From Oceanospirillum sanctuarii (GTDB lineage Bacteria; Pseudomonadota; Gammaproteobacteria; Pseudomonadales; Halomonadaceae), in contig NZ_MTBA01000004.1 of the NCBI RefSeq assembly GCF_002150805.1, forward strand, positions 806,001 through 870,000: DNA of 64,000 bases. The letters run 5' to 3'. Below, in pieces: positions 8,517-16,288 of this stretch. Made by a program: the position numbers and the translations under genes. The notes below the pieces were generated by a model. That model made no database searches, was not told where the DNA came from, and worked only from the letters and a program-made list of their open reading frames with translations. How positions within the stretch are numbered: position 1 is the first letter of the stretch; every line of letters starts with the position of its first letter.

Positions 8517-9722
8517 CTATCGTAGTAAAGACAGTGCAGTCTGAGGCAACTGGTTTGCCTGAGACAGAATGGTAGTAGAAGCCTGCTGAATGATCTGATT
8601 ACGTGTGAGTTCAGCTGTTTCAGCTGCAAAATCAGTATCCTGAATACGAGCTCGGGAATCCGACACATTTACAACAGCAGTCGTATTATTACGCACCATA
8701 GAGGTCAAACCATTTTGCTCTGCACCAAGCTTTGCACGTTGCTTATCAACTGAAGTCACCAAGCCACTCATGGCATCCAGCAAAGTATCCGTCATAAACC
8801 CATGTAGCGTATTCAGCTGAGCATCGGAATAACCACCGTCTGAGTCAATTGCTGTTGCCGCCGCTACCCCAACAAAACTACCAGTACCTGTCAGCACAGC
8901 TGACATATCAGCTGTTGCATGATCAGCTGTCAGTGTTGTCGTAAGAATCTTAGTCAACTCATCCACATCAACCGCAAAGGCACTATTCTCACCCATTGTG
9001 CTCAACTTACCAGCCTGCGCTGCAAAATCAGCACCAAAGATAGCATCAATAGCAACCCCAACATCCGACTGACCTTCTTGGATCATGTATGCTGCCGTGA
9101 TTTCACCAATGGTACCCAAAGCACTAAGGGCCTCAGCACTGATCAGCGAAATATCGATACCGCCAGCAATAGTACCAGCTTCAATCTCATTTTTAGCAAT
9201 CTGGCCAAACAAAGATGCCAGCTTAGCATTACCTGTTGTAACAGTATCCTGCTCACCACTAAAGGCACCGGACTGAACCTGGAAACCAGCAGAGTTAGCA
9301 TCATAATTCAGGATTTTCAGCGTGCCGTAAGCTGTACGATCTGCAATATCATTATTGACGTTCGCCAGCTTTGAGAACTCTTCACCCAAGGCACTACGAT
9401 CATCGTCAGATAATGTACGGTTACCGCCTTGAACAGCTAACTGGCGCATACGCTGGATGTTATTGGTAATTTCACCCAAAGCGCCCTCAGCGATCTGGGC
9501 GATAGAGATACCATCATTAGCGTTACGACTAGCTTGGTTTAAACCAGTGATCTGAGTGGTAAGACGGTCGGATATCTGCAACCCTGCAGCATCATCACGA
9601 GCGCTATTAATACGACTACCTGAAGACAGCTTCTCAAAAGAGCTGTTCATACGGGCTGTCACATCCATCAAATTTTTTTGACCTGACAGCGATGCCACAT
9701 TGGTATTTACGAATAAAGCCAT
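8517..9722 (-). CDS. fliC: Flagellin B
   Basis: The 401-residue flagellin is nearly identical to flagellin A in D0/D1 and different in the central region (about residues 175-300, rich in Ala, Asp, Gly and Thr). The start is ATG 9722 with GAGG seven nt upstream; the open frame extends only four codons further. It has the best FliA promoter of the array (9780-9806), so it may be the main flagellin. The mobile-element pile-up begins 118 nt upstream of its start and leaves this promoter intact. Confidence 0.95.
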   Translation of the reverse strand: MALFVNTNVASLSGQKNLMDVTARMNSSFEKLSSGSRINSARDDAAGLQISDRLTTQITGLNQASRNANDGISIAQIAEGALGEITNNIQRMRQLAVQGGNRTLSDDDRSALGEEFSKLANVNNDIADRTAYGTLKILNYDANSAGFQVQSGAFSGEQDTVTTGNAKLASLFGQIAKNEIEAGTIAGGIDISLISAEALSALGTIGEITAAYMIQEGQSDVGVAIDAIFGADFAAQAGKLSTMGENSAFAVDVDELTKILTTTLTADHATADMSAVLTGTGSFVGVAAATAIDSDGGYSDAQLNTLHGFMTDTLLDAMSGLVTSVDKQRAKLGAEQNGLTSMVRNNTTAVVNVSDSRARIQDTDFAAETAELTRNQIIQQASTTILSQANQLPQTALSLLR

Positions 9723-9779
9723 GGGAAACCTCACACTTACTCAAAGCTATTAAGAGCGCTATTAGCTCATGTAATATCC

Positions 9780-9806
9780 TTATCGGCTGCGCAGAAAGTG
9801 ACTTTA
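9780..9806 (-). promoter_or_regulatory. Sigma-28 (FliA) promoter of flagellin B
   Basis: On the minus strand TAAA-N15-GCCGATAA is an exact match to the FliA consensus, with -35 TAAAGTCA. It is located 58-84 nt upstream of the start codon. The intron insertion point (9840/9841) is 34 nt further upstream. Confidence 0.85.
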
Positions 9807-9840
9807 ATTTTTTCTTAGTAAATTTTTATGCCGTACATCA

Positions 9841-9914
9841 ATCGAGTAGGAGGAGGCCTCACGGCCTCCGTCCTCTCACACTACCGTACAAGCGTGGGTC
9901 GCATACGGCGGTTT
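9841..9914 (-). mobile_element. Group II intron (class C) remnant: domains V and VI
   Basis: Read on the minus strand from 9914, ACCGCCGTATGCG..TGTACGG..GTGTGAGAGG is the characteristic domain V and linker of class C group II introns. It is followed by a strong domain VI hairpin (GGAGGCC-GTGA-GGCCTCC) and the 3' end CCTACTCGAT at 9841. No intron-encoded reverse transcriptase is present: everything upstream of domain V has been replaced by insertion sequences. A possible 5' part of the same intron lies at about 13320-13430. Inactive. Confidence 0.75.
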
Positions 9915-10026
9915 GAATAGACTTTTAGTGATTCGTACCCATCTCGCAATGAGTATAAACTGTCCAGGTTGAATATACCGGACACCTCAAGAAGAGATAA
10001 ACTCTTCATAACAAGAGGTGCTGCCC

Positions 10027-10317
10027 ATGACTGCAAAACGAAGCTATAAGCAATATCCTCAAGAGTTTAAGGAAGAGGCTGTCGCCCTTGTCATTGAGCA
10101 AGGGTACTCTGTCCCGGAAGCGGCTAAATCTCTGGGTGTTGCCACCAATTTACTCTACCGCTGGAAAGACAAGCAGGAACAGTCTAACGGTGAGTCATCT
10201 TTGGCAGAGACAGAACAAGAAGAGCTCAAAAGGCTTCGTCAAGAAGTTAAAACACTGCGCATGGAGAAAGAGATTTTAAAAAAGGCCAGCGCTTTCTTTG
10301 CGAAAGAAATGAAGTAA
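10027..10317 (+). CDS. IS3-family OrfA (helix-turn-helix protein)
   Basis: The 96-residue protein (MTAKRSYKQYPQEFKEEAV...) has an HTH_Tnp_1 helix-turn-helix (about residues 10-50: SVPEAAKSLGVATNLLYRWKD). A leucine-zipper-like C-terminal helix (LKRLRQEVKTLRMEKEILKKA) follows and ends in ASAFFAKEMK, classic for IS3 OrfA. The start at ATG 10027 has AAGAGG upstream; GTG 10018 is also in frame. The frame is intact, but its partner orfB is destroyed, so it can only make the DNA-binding half. Confidence 0.85.
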   Translation: MTAKRSYKQYPQEFKEEAVALVIEQGYSVPEAAKSLGVATNLLYRWKDKQEQSNGESSLAETEQEELKRLRQEVKTLRMEKEILKKASAFFAKEMK

Positions 10318-10429
10318 AACACCACTTTATTAACACGCACTGCCAGAGCTATCCGGTACGACTGCTCTGTCAGGTCATGAACGTCAGTAAATCGGCGTTC
10401 TACGCATAGAAAGCGCGCCCAGCAAAGAT
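10312..10429 (+). pseudogene. IS3-family orfB, 5' stub
   Basis: In the frame overlapping the orfA end the sequence reads SYPVRLLCQVMNVSKSAFYA, then TAG where family members usually have TGG (Trp). It continues about six codons and is then lost at the IS21 junction. The rve catalytic domain is absent. Confidence 0.7.
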
Positions 10430-10443
10430 TATTGCATATTCTG

Positions 10444-10570
10444 CCCCAACGTGAACGGTCATTCTGGTCGAACGTGAACACCGATTCTGGCCCAATGTGA
10501 ACACCCATTCTGGATTGAACGTGAACAGTTTTACTCCGTCTCCAGAATCACTGTTCACGCTCCAGATTCC
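10444..10570 (+). repeat. IS21-type left-end transposase-binding repeats
   Basis: Three to four tandem units of about 24 nt share AACGTGAAC followed by a CATTCTGG-type block (starts near 10444, 10469, 10492 and 10515). An inverted copy (CCAGAATCACTGTTCACG, 10542-10559) follows just before istA. IS21-family ends carry such multiple repeats. This marks the intact left end of the truncated IS21. Confidence 0.6.
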
Positions 10571-10628
10571 GCCTCCGCATTGATTTTTCCAACTGGTAAC
10601 CTGCTCCCTTTTTCGTCTGGAGAGCGGT

Positions 10629-11495
10629 ATGCCAAACAAGAGATTATCAATGCGACAATTACGAGAAATCTTGCGCCTGCGCTTGCAGGCAGACCTCAGC
10701 GTCCGGCAGATTCAACGCAGCCTGCGTGTCAGTGTCGGGGCCGTATCCAAAGTCCTCAGCAAAGCGGCTGAGCTGGATATAGACTGGGCAGCCGTGGAGG
10801 CTTTGGATGATGTCCAACTCGCCAACCGCTTTTACCCCAAAGCCGATAACCGCCAATCCAATCAGTTTGAGATGCCGAACTGGCGAGAGGTTCATCAGGA
10901 ACTGTCTCGCAAAGGGATGACCAAGCATCTGCTTTGGGAGGAATATACCCAGCAGTATCCCAACCGCAGTTACAGCTACCCGCAGTACTGCCATCACTAT
11001 CAGGTCTGGCAGAGGAAGCAGCGCCGGTCGATGCGACAGACACACCGGGCCGGTGAAAAGCTGTTCGTTGATTATGCAGGACAGACGGTTCCAGTGGTGA
11101 GCGGTACAACCGGCGAAGTGCGTTTTGCTCAGATCTTCGTTGCCGTTATGGGAGCATCTAACTACACCTTTGCCGAAGCGACCTGGACGCAGAACCAAGC
11201 CGATTGGTTAGGTAGCCATCTACGTGCCTTCGAGTTCCTGGGCGGGGTGCCAGAACTGGTGATCCCAGACAACCTCAAAAGTGGTGTCTCCAAAGCCTGC
11301 CGATATGATCCTGACGTTAATGCGGCCTACCAACAGCTGGCAGCCCACTATGGCACGGCCATCGTTCCCGCCCGGCCTTACAAGCCGAAAGATAAAGTCA
11401 AGGCAGAGGTTGGCGTACAGATTATCGAACGCTGTATCCTGGCACGCCTGAGACACCAAACGTTCTTCTCATTGGCGGAGCTGAACACCTGTTAA
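10629..11495 (+). pseudogene. istA: IS21-family transposase IstA, truncated
   Basis: 288 codons remain of a gene that normally encodes about 500. An N-terminal helix-turn-helix ([20 protein letters not shown]) is followed by the rve core: first Asp in [11 protein letters not shown], second Asp in [10 protein letters not shown], and Glu in [10 protein letters not shown]. The sequence breaks after FFSLAELN at 11488, a few bases before the left end of the IS3 element at 11495; the last two codons (TC) and the stop are junction sequence. IstB is absent. The core residues are intact but the C-terminal domain and IstB are missing, so transposition is not expected. Confidence 0.85.
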
Positions 11496-11555
11496 ATCGA
11501 CCAGCCTTCTCTAGACACTTATTTGCTTTACAATTTAGTGCCCTGAGGAGATGTC

Positions 11556-11846
11556 ATGAAATCCAAGTTTACAGAAGAGTTTAAGATACAAGCTGTCAAA
11601 CAGATCACCGAAGAAGGTTATGCCGTCAGCAGTGTTTCTGAACGAATCGGTGTTTCGAGCAACAGTCTATATAACTGGCTGAAGCGGTACGGGGAGAACA
11701 GCGAGCAATATCTCCAATCCTCTGAATAGGAAGCACGCATTAAAGCGTTAGAGAAAGAACTGAAGCGGGTGACCCAGGAGCGCGATATCCTAAAGGAAGC
11801 CACGGTATTTTTCGCCAACGAGTCCAAGAAAAGTACGCGCTCATAA
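11556..11846 (+). pseudogene. IS3-family orfA with in-frame TAG
   Basis: ATG 11556 opens MKSKFTEEFKIQAVKQITE with an HTH (YAVSSVSERIGVSSNSLYNWLK). After residue 57 (QYLQSSE) a TAG at 11727 interrupts the frame, which then continues EARIKALEKELKRVTQERDILKEA to TAA 11844. The stop lies between the HTH and the leucine-zipper helix. Without suppression neither full OrfA nor the OrfAB frameshift product can be made, so this copy is probably immobile. Confidence 0.85.
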
Positions 11847-11878
11847 AATCCCGGCTCACCCTATACCCCATTCGCCTG

Positions 11879-12703
11879 ATGTGTCAGACACTTCGCATCC
11901 AGCGCAGCGGATTTTATGCGTCGATGAAGCAGTCTGTGTCTGATCGGGCTAAAGAAGACAGACGATTGCTTGGGTTAATCAAACAATCTTGGTTAGAGAG
12001 TGGCTGCGTTTACGGGTATCGAAAAGTCAAAAGTGATCTACGAGACCTCGGAGAAACCTGCAGTAAACACCGGGTAGCTCGTCTTATGAAGCAGGAGGGG
12101 TTGAGAGCTCAAGTTGGCTATCGCAATCGTAGAGGTATGTATGGCGGCAAACCCGCTCATGTTGCCGATAACTTACTCAACCGAGATTTTTCTCCCGACC
12201 GGCCCAATCAACGCTGGGTAACAGACATTACGTATATCAAAACTCACGAAGGTTGGCTTTATTTGGCTGTGGTGCTCGATCTGTTTTCAAGAGCGGTTAT
12301 TGGTTGGTCAATGAGCTCACGAATGGAGAGTGAGTTAGTCACACAAGCATTATTAGCCGCTGTCTGGCGTCGCAAACCCAAAGAAAGGGTGCTCATCCAT
12401 TCAGATCAAGGTAGCCAATTTACAGGTTATGAGTGGCAGGACTTTTTGGCAAAGCACAATCTTGAGGGTAGCATGAGCCGTCGGGGTAACTGCCATGATA
12501 ATGCTGTAGCAGAAAGCTTTTTCCAGCTACTCAAGCGAGAGCGAATCAAAAAGAAGATCTACCCAACAAGAGCTAAAGCTCGATCAGACATTTTTGACTA
12601 TATCGAGATCTTTTATAACTCTCGGCGTAAACACGGTCACGCAAATAATCTGCCGCCACTGGTTTACGAACAGGTTGGGGTTAACAAGACAAACACGGTC
12701 TAG
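11879..12703 (+). CDS. IS3-family OrfB (rve/DDE catalytic subunit)
   Basis: The 274-residue frame from ATG 11879 extends upstream without ATG (QEKYALIKSRLTLYPIRL), as expected when translation enters by a -1 frameshift from orfA. An HTH_21 region (CVYGYRKVKSDL) is followed by a complete rve domain with Asp in WVTDITYI, Asp in LIHSDQGSQF and Glu in NAVAESFFQLLK. The frame is intact. It is unlikely to function because orfA carries a stop, unless it is expressed alone. Confidence 0.9.
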   Translation: MCQTLRIQRSGFYASMKQSVSDRAKEDRRLLGLIKQSWLESGCVYGYRKVKSDLRDLGETCSKHRVARLMKQEGLRAQVGYRNRRGMYGGKPAHVADNLLNRDFSPDRPNQRWVTDITYIKTHEGWLYLAVVLDLFSRAVIGWSMSSRMESELVTQALLAAVWRRKPKERVLIHSDQGSQFTGYEWQDFLAKHNLEGSMSRRGNCHDNAVAESFFQLLKRERIKKKIYPTRAKARSDIFDYIEIFYNSRRKHGHANNLPPLVYEQVGVNKTNTV

Positions 12704-12721
12704 AGAAGGCTGGTCGATTCA

Positions 12722-13252
12722 ATGTCAAAGAGCGCACGGCAACGCAGTCTTCGTTTACCGCAAGCGCTGTTCATCGAGCTTCAGGAAGCACACGACCACT
12801 ATTGTTATCTGAACCAACGTATCGCGGTACAGGATCAGAAAATCAAAGCCTGAGTTGAACAGGATGAACTCTGCCAACTGGCGAAAACAATACCGGGGGT
12901 TGGCGATATGGTCTCGAGCCTATTGGTCGCGAGCGTCGGCGATGGCCGACAGTTCAAAAACGGACGGCATATGGCGGCATGGATGGGGCTGGTGCCACGA
13001 CAGTATTCGACAGGTGGTCGAAATACATTGCTGGGTATCAGTAAGCGAGGCAATAAACGATTACGCAGTCTCTTTGTCCATGGCGCAAGGGCTGTGTTAG
13101 CACACTGGAAAGCAGAAACAGGTCTGTTCAATCAGTGGTTGGGCAGGCTGCTGGAAACCAAGCCCTACAATGTGGCTTGTGTCGCTTTAGCCAATAAACT
13201 GGTGCGTATTGCGTGGGCGGTGCTCAGCAGTAAAACCGCATTTAAGGCTTGA
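12722..13252 (+). pseudogene. IS110-family transposase, C-terminal half with stop
   Basis: Only the Transposase_20 half remains: IPGVGDMVSSLLVASVGDG, FKNGRHMAAWMGLVPRQYSTGG and LLGISKRGNKRLRSLFVHGARA are the typical C-terminal motifs of IS110/IS1111 enzymes. The N-terminal RuvC-like DEDD domain was removed at the IS3 junction (12719). An in-frame TGA at 12851 also interrupts the remaining reading. The following 60 nt, to about 13310, resemble the family's 3' non-coding end. Confidence 0.85.
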
Positions 13253-13319
13253 GCGATCACCGGGTTTGCAGGTACTTATGATGATGAAAACGGTTGAACC
13301 GTCCGGATAGGATCCCGTT

Positions 13320-13430
13320 CTATAAAAACAGTAGCGAATACTGTGGTTTTTTTAGGGCTATCCGGCGCGGATGCTCATCGAGGAGCGGAGGACAAGAGCC
13401 TCCAACGAGACTCCGAATACATTAGCGCAA
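13320..13430 (-). other. Possible 5' end of the interrupted group II intron
   Basis: This is a GC-rich, strongly structured non-coding stretch between the IS110 3' end and the flagellin C terminator hairpin. It has inverted repeats such as GGAGGC..GTCCTCC and AACAGTAGCGAATACTGT. Location and orientation fit domain I of the intron whose domains V/VI lie at 9841-9914. I do not recognise a convincing 5' consensus, so this is inference from position. Confidence 0.25.
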
Positions 13431-13435
13431 AACCA

Positions 13436-13467
13436 CCTCGTCGTTGAAAGTGCTTGCAACAACGAGG
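13436..13467 (-). terminator. Stem-loop after flagellin C (probable terminator)
   Basis: An 11-bp stem with one mismatch (CCTCGTTGTTG / CAACGACGAGG on the minus strand) and a 10-nt loop are followed by TGGTTTT. It lies 27 nt after the flagellin C stop. Class C group II introns typically insert just after such terminator hairpins, which fits the intron remnant found downstream. Confidence 0.6.
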
Positions 13468-13494
13468 GGAGCCATACATTTTATAACTTAGTAA

Positions 13495-14658
13495 CTACCC
13501 TAAAAGGGTCAGTGCTGTCTGCGGCAGCTGATTAGCTTGGGATAGAATGGTAGTCGACGCCTGCTGAATAATCTGATTACGGGTCAACTCAGCAGTTTCT
13601 GCTGCAAAGTCCGTATCCTGAATACGGGATCTAGAGTCCGAAACATTAACAACAGCGGTTGTATTATTCCTCACAACAGAAGTCAGACCGTTTTGCTCTG
13701 CCCCTAATTTAGCGCGCTGCTTATCTACCTGAGTAATCAAATTACTCATCGCATCCAGCAATGAGTCCGTCGCAAATGCTGTTAATTCATTAAACTGAGT
13801 CCCATCATACCCTGTTGATACAGCTCCGGTGAGGTTCAAAACACCTGATACAGCCGCCGCTACCAAAGACGCATTAGCTGCTGATGCCGTCGGCTCATTA
13901 ATCAAAATCGTTGCTAGGGCAGAGGCATTGATCGTTACTCCGTTATTAACACCCAGCTCGTTAGTGGCAATAGAAGCTACATAATTATTAAACAATTCAC
14001 CTACAGCATCGCTAACCCCAGACTGGTCGTTTACGACCATATAAGCAGCAACTATCTCACCTACTGTGCCATAGTTCGCAATAGTAGCACTGGTCATATC
14101 TGACAAATTAGCGGTGATAGACTCGTCATTCGCGATTTTGCCGAACAAAGCTGCAAGCTTAGCATTTCCTGTAGTAATGGTATCTTGCTCTGCAGCATAA
14201 GCACCTGTCTGAATCTGAAAACCTGCAGTCGGAGAGTCTCCATTAAGAATTTTTTGTGTACCAAAAGCGGTTCTATCAGCGATGTCATTATTGACATTTA
14301 GCAGCTTCTCGAATTCTTGTCCAAGCGCTGAACGATCCTCTGATGACAAGGTTCGATTCCCCCCCTGAACAACCAGCTGACGCATGCGCTGGACGTTGTT
14401 AGTAATCTCGCCCAGCGCACCCTCAGCAATTTGGGCAATAGAAATACCATCATTTGCATTACGTGTTGCTTGCTCCAATCCAATGACCTGAGTAGTAAGA
14501 CGATCAGAGATCTGAAGCCCTGCTGCATCATCTTTAGCACTATTGATGCGACTACCGGAAGAAAGCTTCTCAAAAGAGCTATTCATACGCGCAGTCACAT
14601 CCATCAAGTTTTTCTGGCCGTTCAAAGCGGCTACATTGGTATTTACGAATAAAGCCAT
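13495..14658 (-). CDS. fliC: Flagellin C
   Basis: The 387-residue flagellin is MALFVNTNVAALNGQKNL at the N-terminus and ends QALPQ-type TALTLLG. D0/D1 are highly conserved; the central variable region is about residues 170-285. Its D1 markers (INSAKDDAAG, VIGLEQATRNAND) group it with flagellin D and separate it from A and B. The start ATG 14658 is preceded by AACGAGGC. Upstream, 55-96 nt before the start, is a seven-copy hexanucleotide repeat. Confidence 0.95.
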   Translation of the reverse strand: MALFVNTNVAALNGQKNLMDVTARMNSSFEKLSSGSRINSAKDDAAGLQISDRLTTQVIGLEQATRNANDGISIAQIAEGALGEITNNVQRMRQLVVQGGNRTLSSEDRSALGQEFEKLLNVNNDIADRTAFGTQKILNGDSPTAGFQIQTGAYAAEQDTITTGNAKLAALFGKIANDESITANLSDMTSATIANYGTVGEIVAAYMVVNDQSGVSDAVGELFNNYVASIATNELGVNNGVTINASALATILINEPTASAANASLVAAAVSGVLNLTGAVSTGYDGTQFNELTAFATDSLLDAMSNLITQVDKQRAKLGAEQNGLTSVVRNNTTAVVNVSDSRSRIQDTDFAAETAELTRNQIIQQASTTILSQANQLPQTALTLLG

Positions 14659-14695
14659 TTTAAGCCTCGTTATTTAATTCAATTGTTACAAGATA

Positions 14696-14722
14696 TAGTC
14701 CGCAAGAACGGAGATACAGATA
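14696..14722 (-). promoter_or_regulatory. Candidate degenerate sigma-28 promoter of flagellin C
   Basis: The -10-like GCGGACTA (five of eight matches to GCCGATAA) lies at 14696-14703. At the standard distance the -35 position falls in the hexanucleotide repeat and reads TATCTGTA. This is a weak match, proposed only by analogy with the other flagellin promoters. Confidence 0.25.
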
Positions 14723-14754
14723 CAGATACAGATACAGATACAGATACAGATACA
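14713..14754. repeat. Seven tandem copies of the hexamer GATACA
   Basis: Seven perfect head-to-tail copies of a 6-bp unit (TGTATC on the minus strand) lie in the 146-bp space between flagellins D and C. Perfect short repeats of this kind change copy number by slippage. A six-base unit would not shift a reading frame but would change promoter spacing. Confidence 0.95.
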
Positions 14755-14804
14755 CAAATATGAAGGGATCCTTTCTTGACAAGGATAACCCACCGAAAAA
14801 AGTC

Positions 14805-15983
14805 TTACCCCAAAAGTGTCAACGCTGTTTGTGGCAACTGGTTAGCTTGGGATAAAATGGTAGTTGACGCCTGCTGAATGATCTGATTACGAGTCAACTC
14901 TGCAGTCTCGGCAGCAAAATCTGTATCCTGAATACGCGAACGTGAATCAGATACATTCACTACTGCAGTTGTATTATTTCGCACCACCGAAGTCAGGCCA
15001 TTTTGTTCAGCACCTAGCTTAGCACGCTGCTTATCGACCTGCGTAATCAAGCCACTCATCGAATCCAACAAAACATCTGTAGCAAAACCATGAACAGTAT
15101 TTAACTCCTCACCCGACCAATTTGATACAGTTGTCAACTCAGATGATAGCCCAGTAATGTTTGCACTAACCAATATAGTGGCAATTTCAGAGGAGTTGGC
15201 CGCCGATGCAACTGTTTCTTTAGTTAGAATAGTAACCAAGCTACTTACATTAACCTCTGCTGCTGCGGTTGTTCCAAGCTCGCTGACATTACCCTCTACA
15301 GGAGTGAAAAGGGCAGCTGCAGCCAGACTGACGGCGGAAACATCATTTACCATCATATAGCCTGCAATTAACTTCCCAGCCGTGCCCATCGCCCCCAAAT
15401 CAGAAGCCGTCGCATTAGTTATCAGCGACAGCGCACCTACCCCAGACTCGTCAACTGCGACCTTACCAAATAAAGCTGTTAGCTCAGCATTACCAGTAGT
15501 AATAGAATCCTGCTCTCCAGCATAAGCCCCAGTCTGAATTTGAAATCCAGTTTCTGGAGATTCGCTATTGAGAATTTTCTGCGTACCAAAGGCTGTACGG
15601 TTAGCTATACCATTATTTACATTTAGCAACTTTTCAAATTCTTGGCCAAGGGCTTCACGATCATCCGATGACAAAGTTCGATTCCCGCCCTGGACAGCCA
15701 ACTGACGCATGCGTTGTATGTTATTTGTCATTTCTCCTAAAGCGCCCTCTGCAATCTGGGCAATCGATATTCCATCATTGGCGTTACGGGTAGCCTGCTC
15801 CAAACCGATTACCTGTGTTGTCAAACGGTCAGAGATCTGAAGGCCCGCGGCATCGTCTTTTGCACTATTAATTCGACTGCCAGAAGACAACTTCTCAAAA
15901 GAGCTGTTCATACGTGCAGTTACGTCATTCAGGTTTTTCTGGCCGTTAAGAGCGGCAACATTAGTATTTACAAATAGAGCCAT
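14805..15983 (-). CDS. fliC: Flagellin D
   Basis: This 392-residue flagellin is the first of the four in transcription order. The start is ATG 15983 (MALFVNTNVAALNGQKNL) with AGGGA upstream; 17 further in-frame residues to 16034 have no flagellin similarity. D0/D1 are almost the same as in flagellin C, and the variable centre covers about residues 170-290. Upstream, TAAAGTCA with N11 and ATAGACTA (about 16050-16080) resembles the flagellin B -35, with a poor -10. Confidence 0.95.
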   Translation of the reverse strand: MALFVNTNVAALNGQKNLNDVTARMNSSFEKLSSGSRINSAKDDAAGLQISDRLTTQVIGLEQATRNANDGISIAQIAEGALGEMTNNIQRMRQLAVQGGNRTLSSDDREALGQEFEKLLNVNNGIANRTAFGTQKILNSESPETGFQIQTGAYAGEQDSITTGNAELTALFGKVAVDESGVGALSLITNATASDLGAMGTAGKLIAGYMMVNDVSAVSLAAAALFTPVEGNVSELGTTAAAEVNVSSLVTILTKETVASAANSSEIATILVSANITGLSSELTTVSNWSGEELNTVHGFATDVLLDSMSGLITQVDKQRAKLGAEQNGLTSVVRNNTTAVVNVSDSRSRIQDTDFAAETAELTRNQIIQQASTTILSQANQLPQTALTLLG

Positions 15984-16236
15984 ATTCAGTCCCTTCCGTT
16001 CTAACTGGTTTTGGACGCGCGACCCAAAAGCCACATATCAAATTAGTATCGTCAGACACAGCTAGTCTATTGTTATGCACCTGACTTTACCTTACAGCAA
16101 AGCAAACACCATGCCACAAAAAAAAACACTTAAAAATCAACAAGTAAACAGTCAGTACCGGCAAAAACTAAAATCAGAATTCAAAAACGGCAAGGTTATA
16201 ATCTTAGGTAGGAAAAGAATGGCCGTTGTGGCTATA

Positions 16237-16266
16237 AAAATGCCGCTCATCTGGAGCGGCATTTTC
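16237..16266. terminator. Terminator after flgL
   Basis: A strong hairpin (AATGCCGCTC / GGAGCGGCATT, loop ATCT) has A-rich and T-rich flanks on both sides. It lies 23 nt downstream of the flgL stop and separates the flg operon from the flagellin array. Confidence 0.85.
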
Positions 16267-16288
16267 TAGTTTGGATAATTCACCTTCG

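Larger units (their letters stand above)
9950..10429 (+). mobile_element. IS3-family element, left part only
   Basis: The region starts with a probable left end around ACTGTCCAGGTTGAATATACC and holds a complete orfA plus the first 30 or so codons of orfB. It is then cut near 10429, where IS21 left-end repeats begin. The exact left boundary is estimated by eye. Between it and the intron domain V (9915-9949) there are about 35 nt I cannot assign. Confidence 0.6.
11495..12719 (+). mobile_element. IS3-family element, structurally complete
   Basis: Perfect 22-bp terminal inverted repeats begin AATCGACCAGCC and include TTCTCTAGAC (left 11495-11516, right 12698-12719). The 1.2-kb element contains orfA and orfB in the normal overlapping arrangement. 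The two flanks belong to different elements (IS21 left, IS110 right) and show no shared target duplication, so a deletion or recombination followed insertion. OrfA has a premature stop (11727). Confidence 0.85.

Noticed and set aside
9950-13310. The mobile pile-up as a composite transposon carrying cargo
   Set aside because: There are no cargo genes and no matching outer IS ends; each element is truncated by its neighbour.
14713-14754. Hexamer array as a CRISPR or intein-like repeat
   Set aside because: The unit is six bases with no spacers; it is a microsatellite.
16075-16269. Possible 64-residue Lys-rich protein between flagellin D and flgL
   Set aside because: It has no ribosome-binding site, and the frame runs through the flgL terminator hairpin, whose sequence supplies its last residues. 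It also overlaps the flagellin D upstream region.
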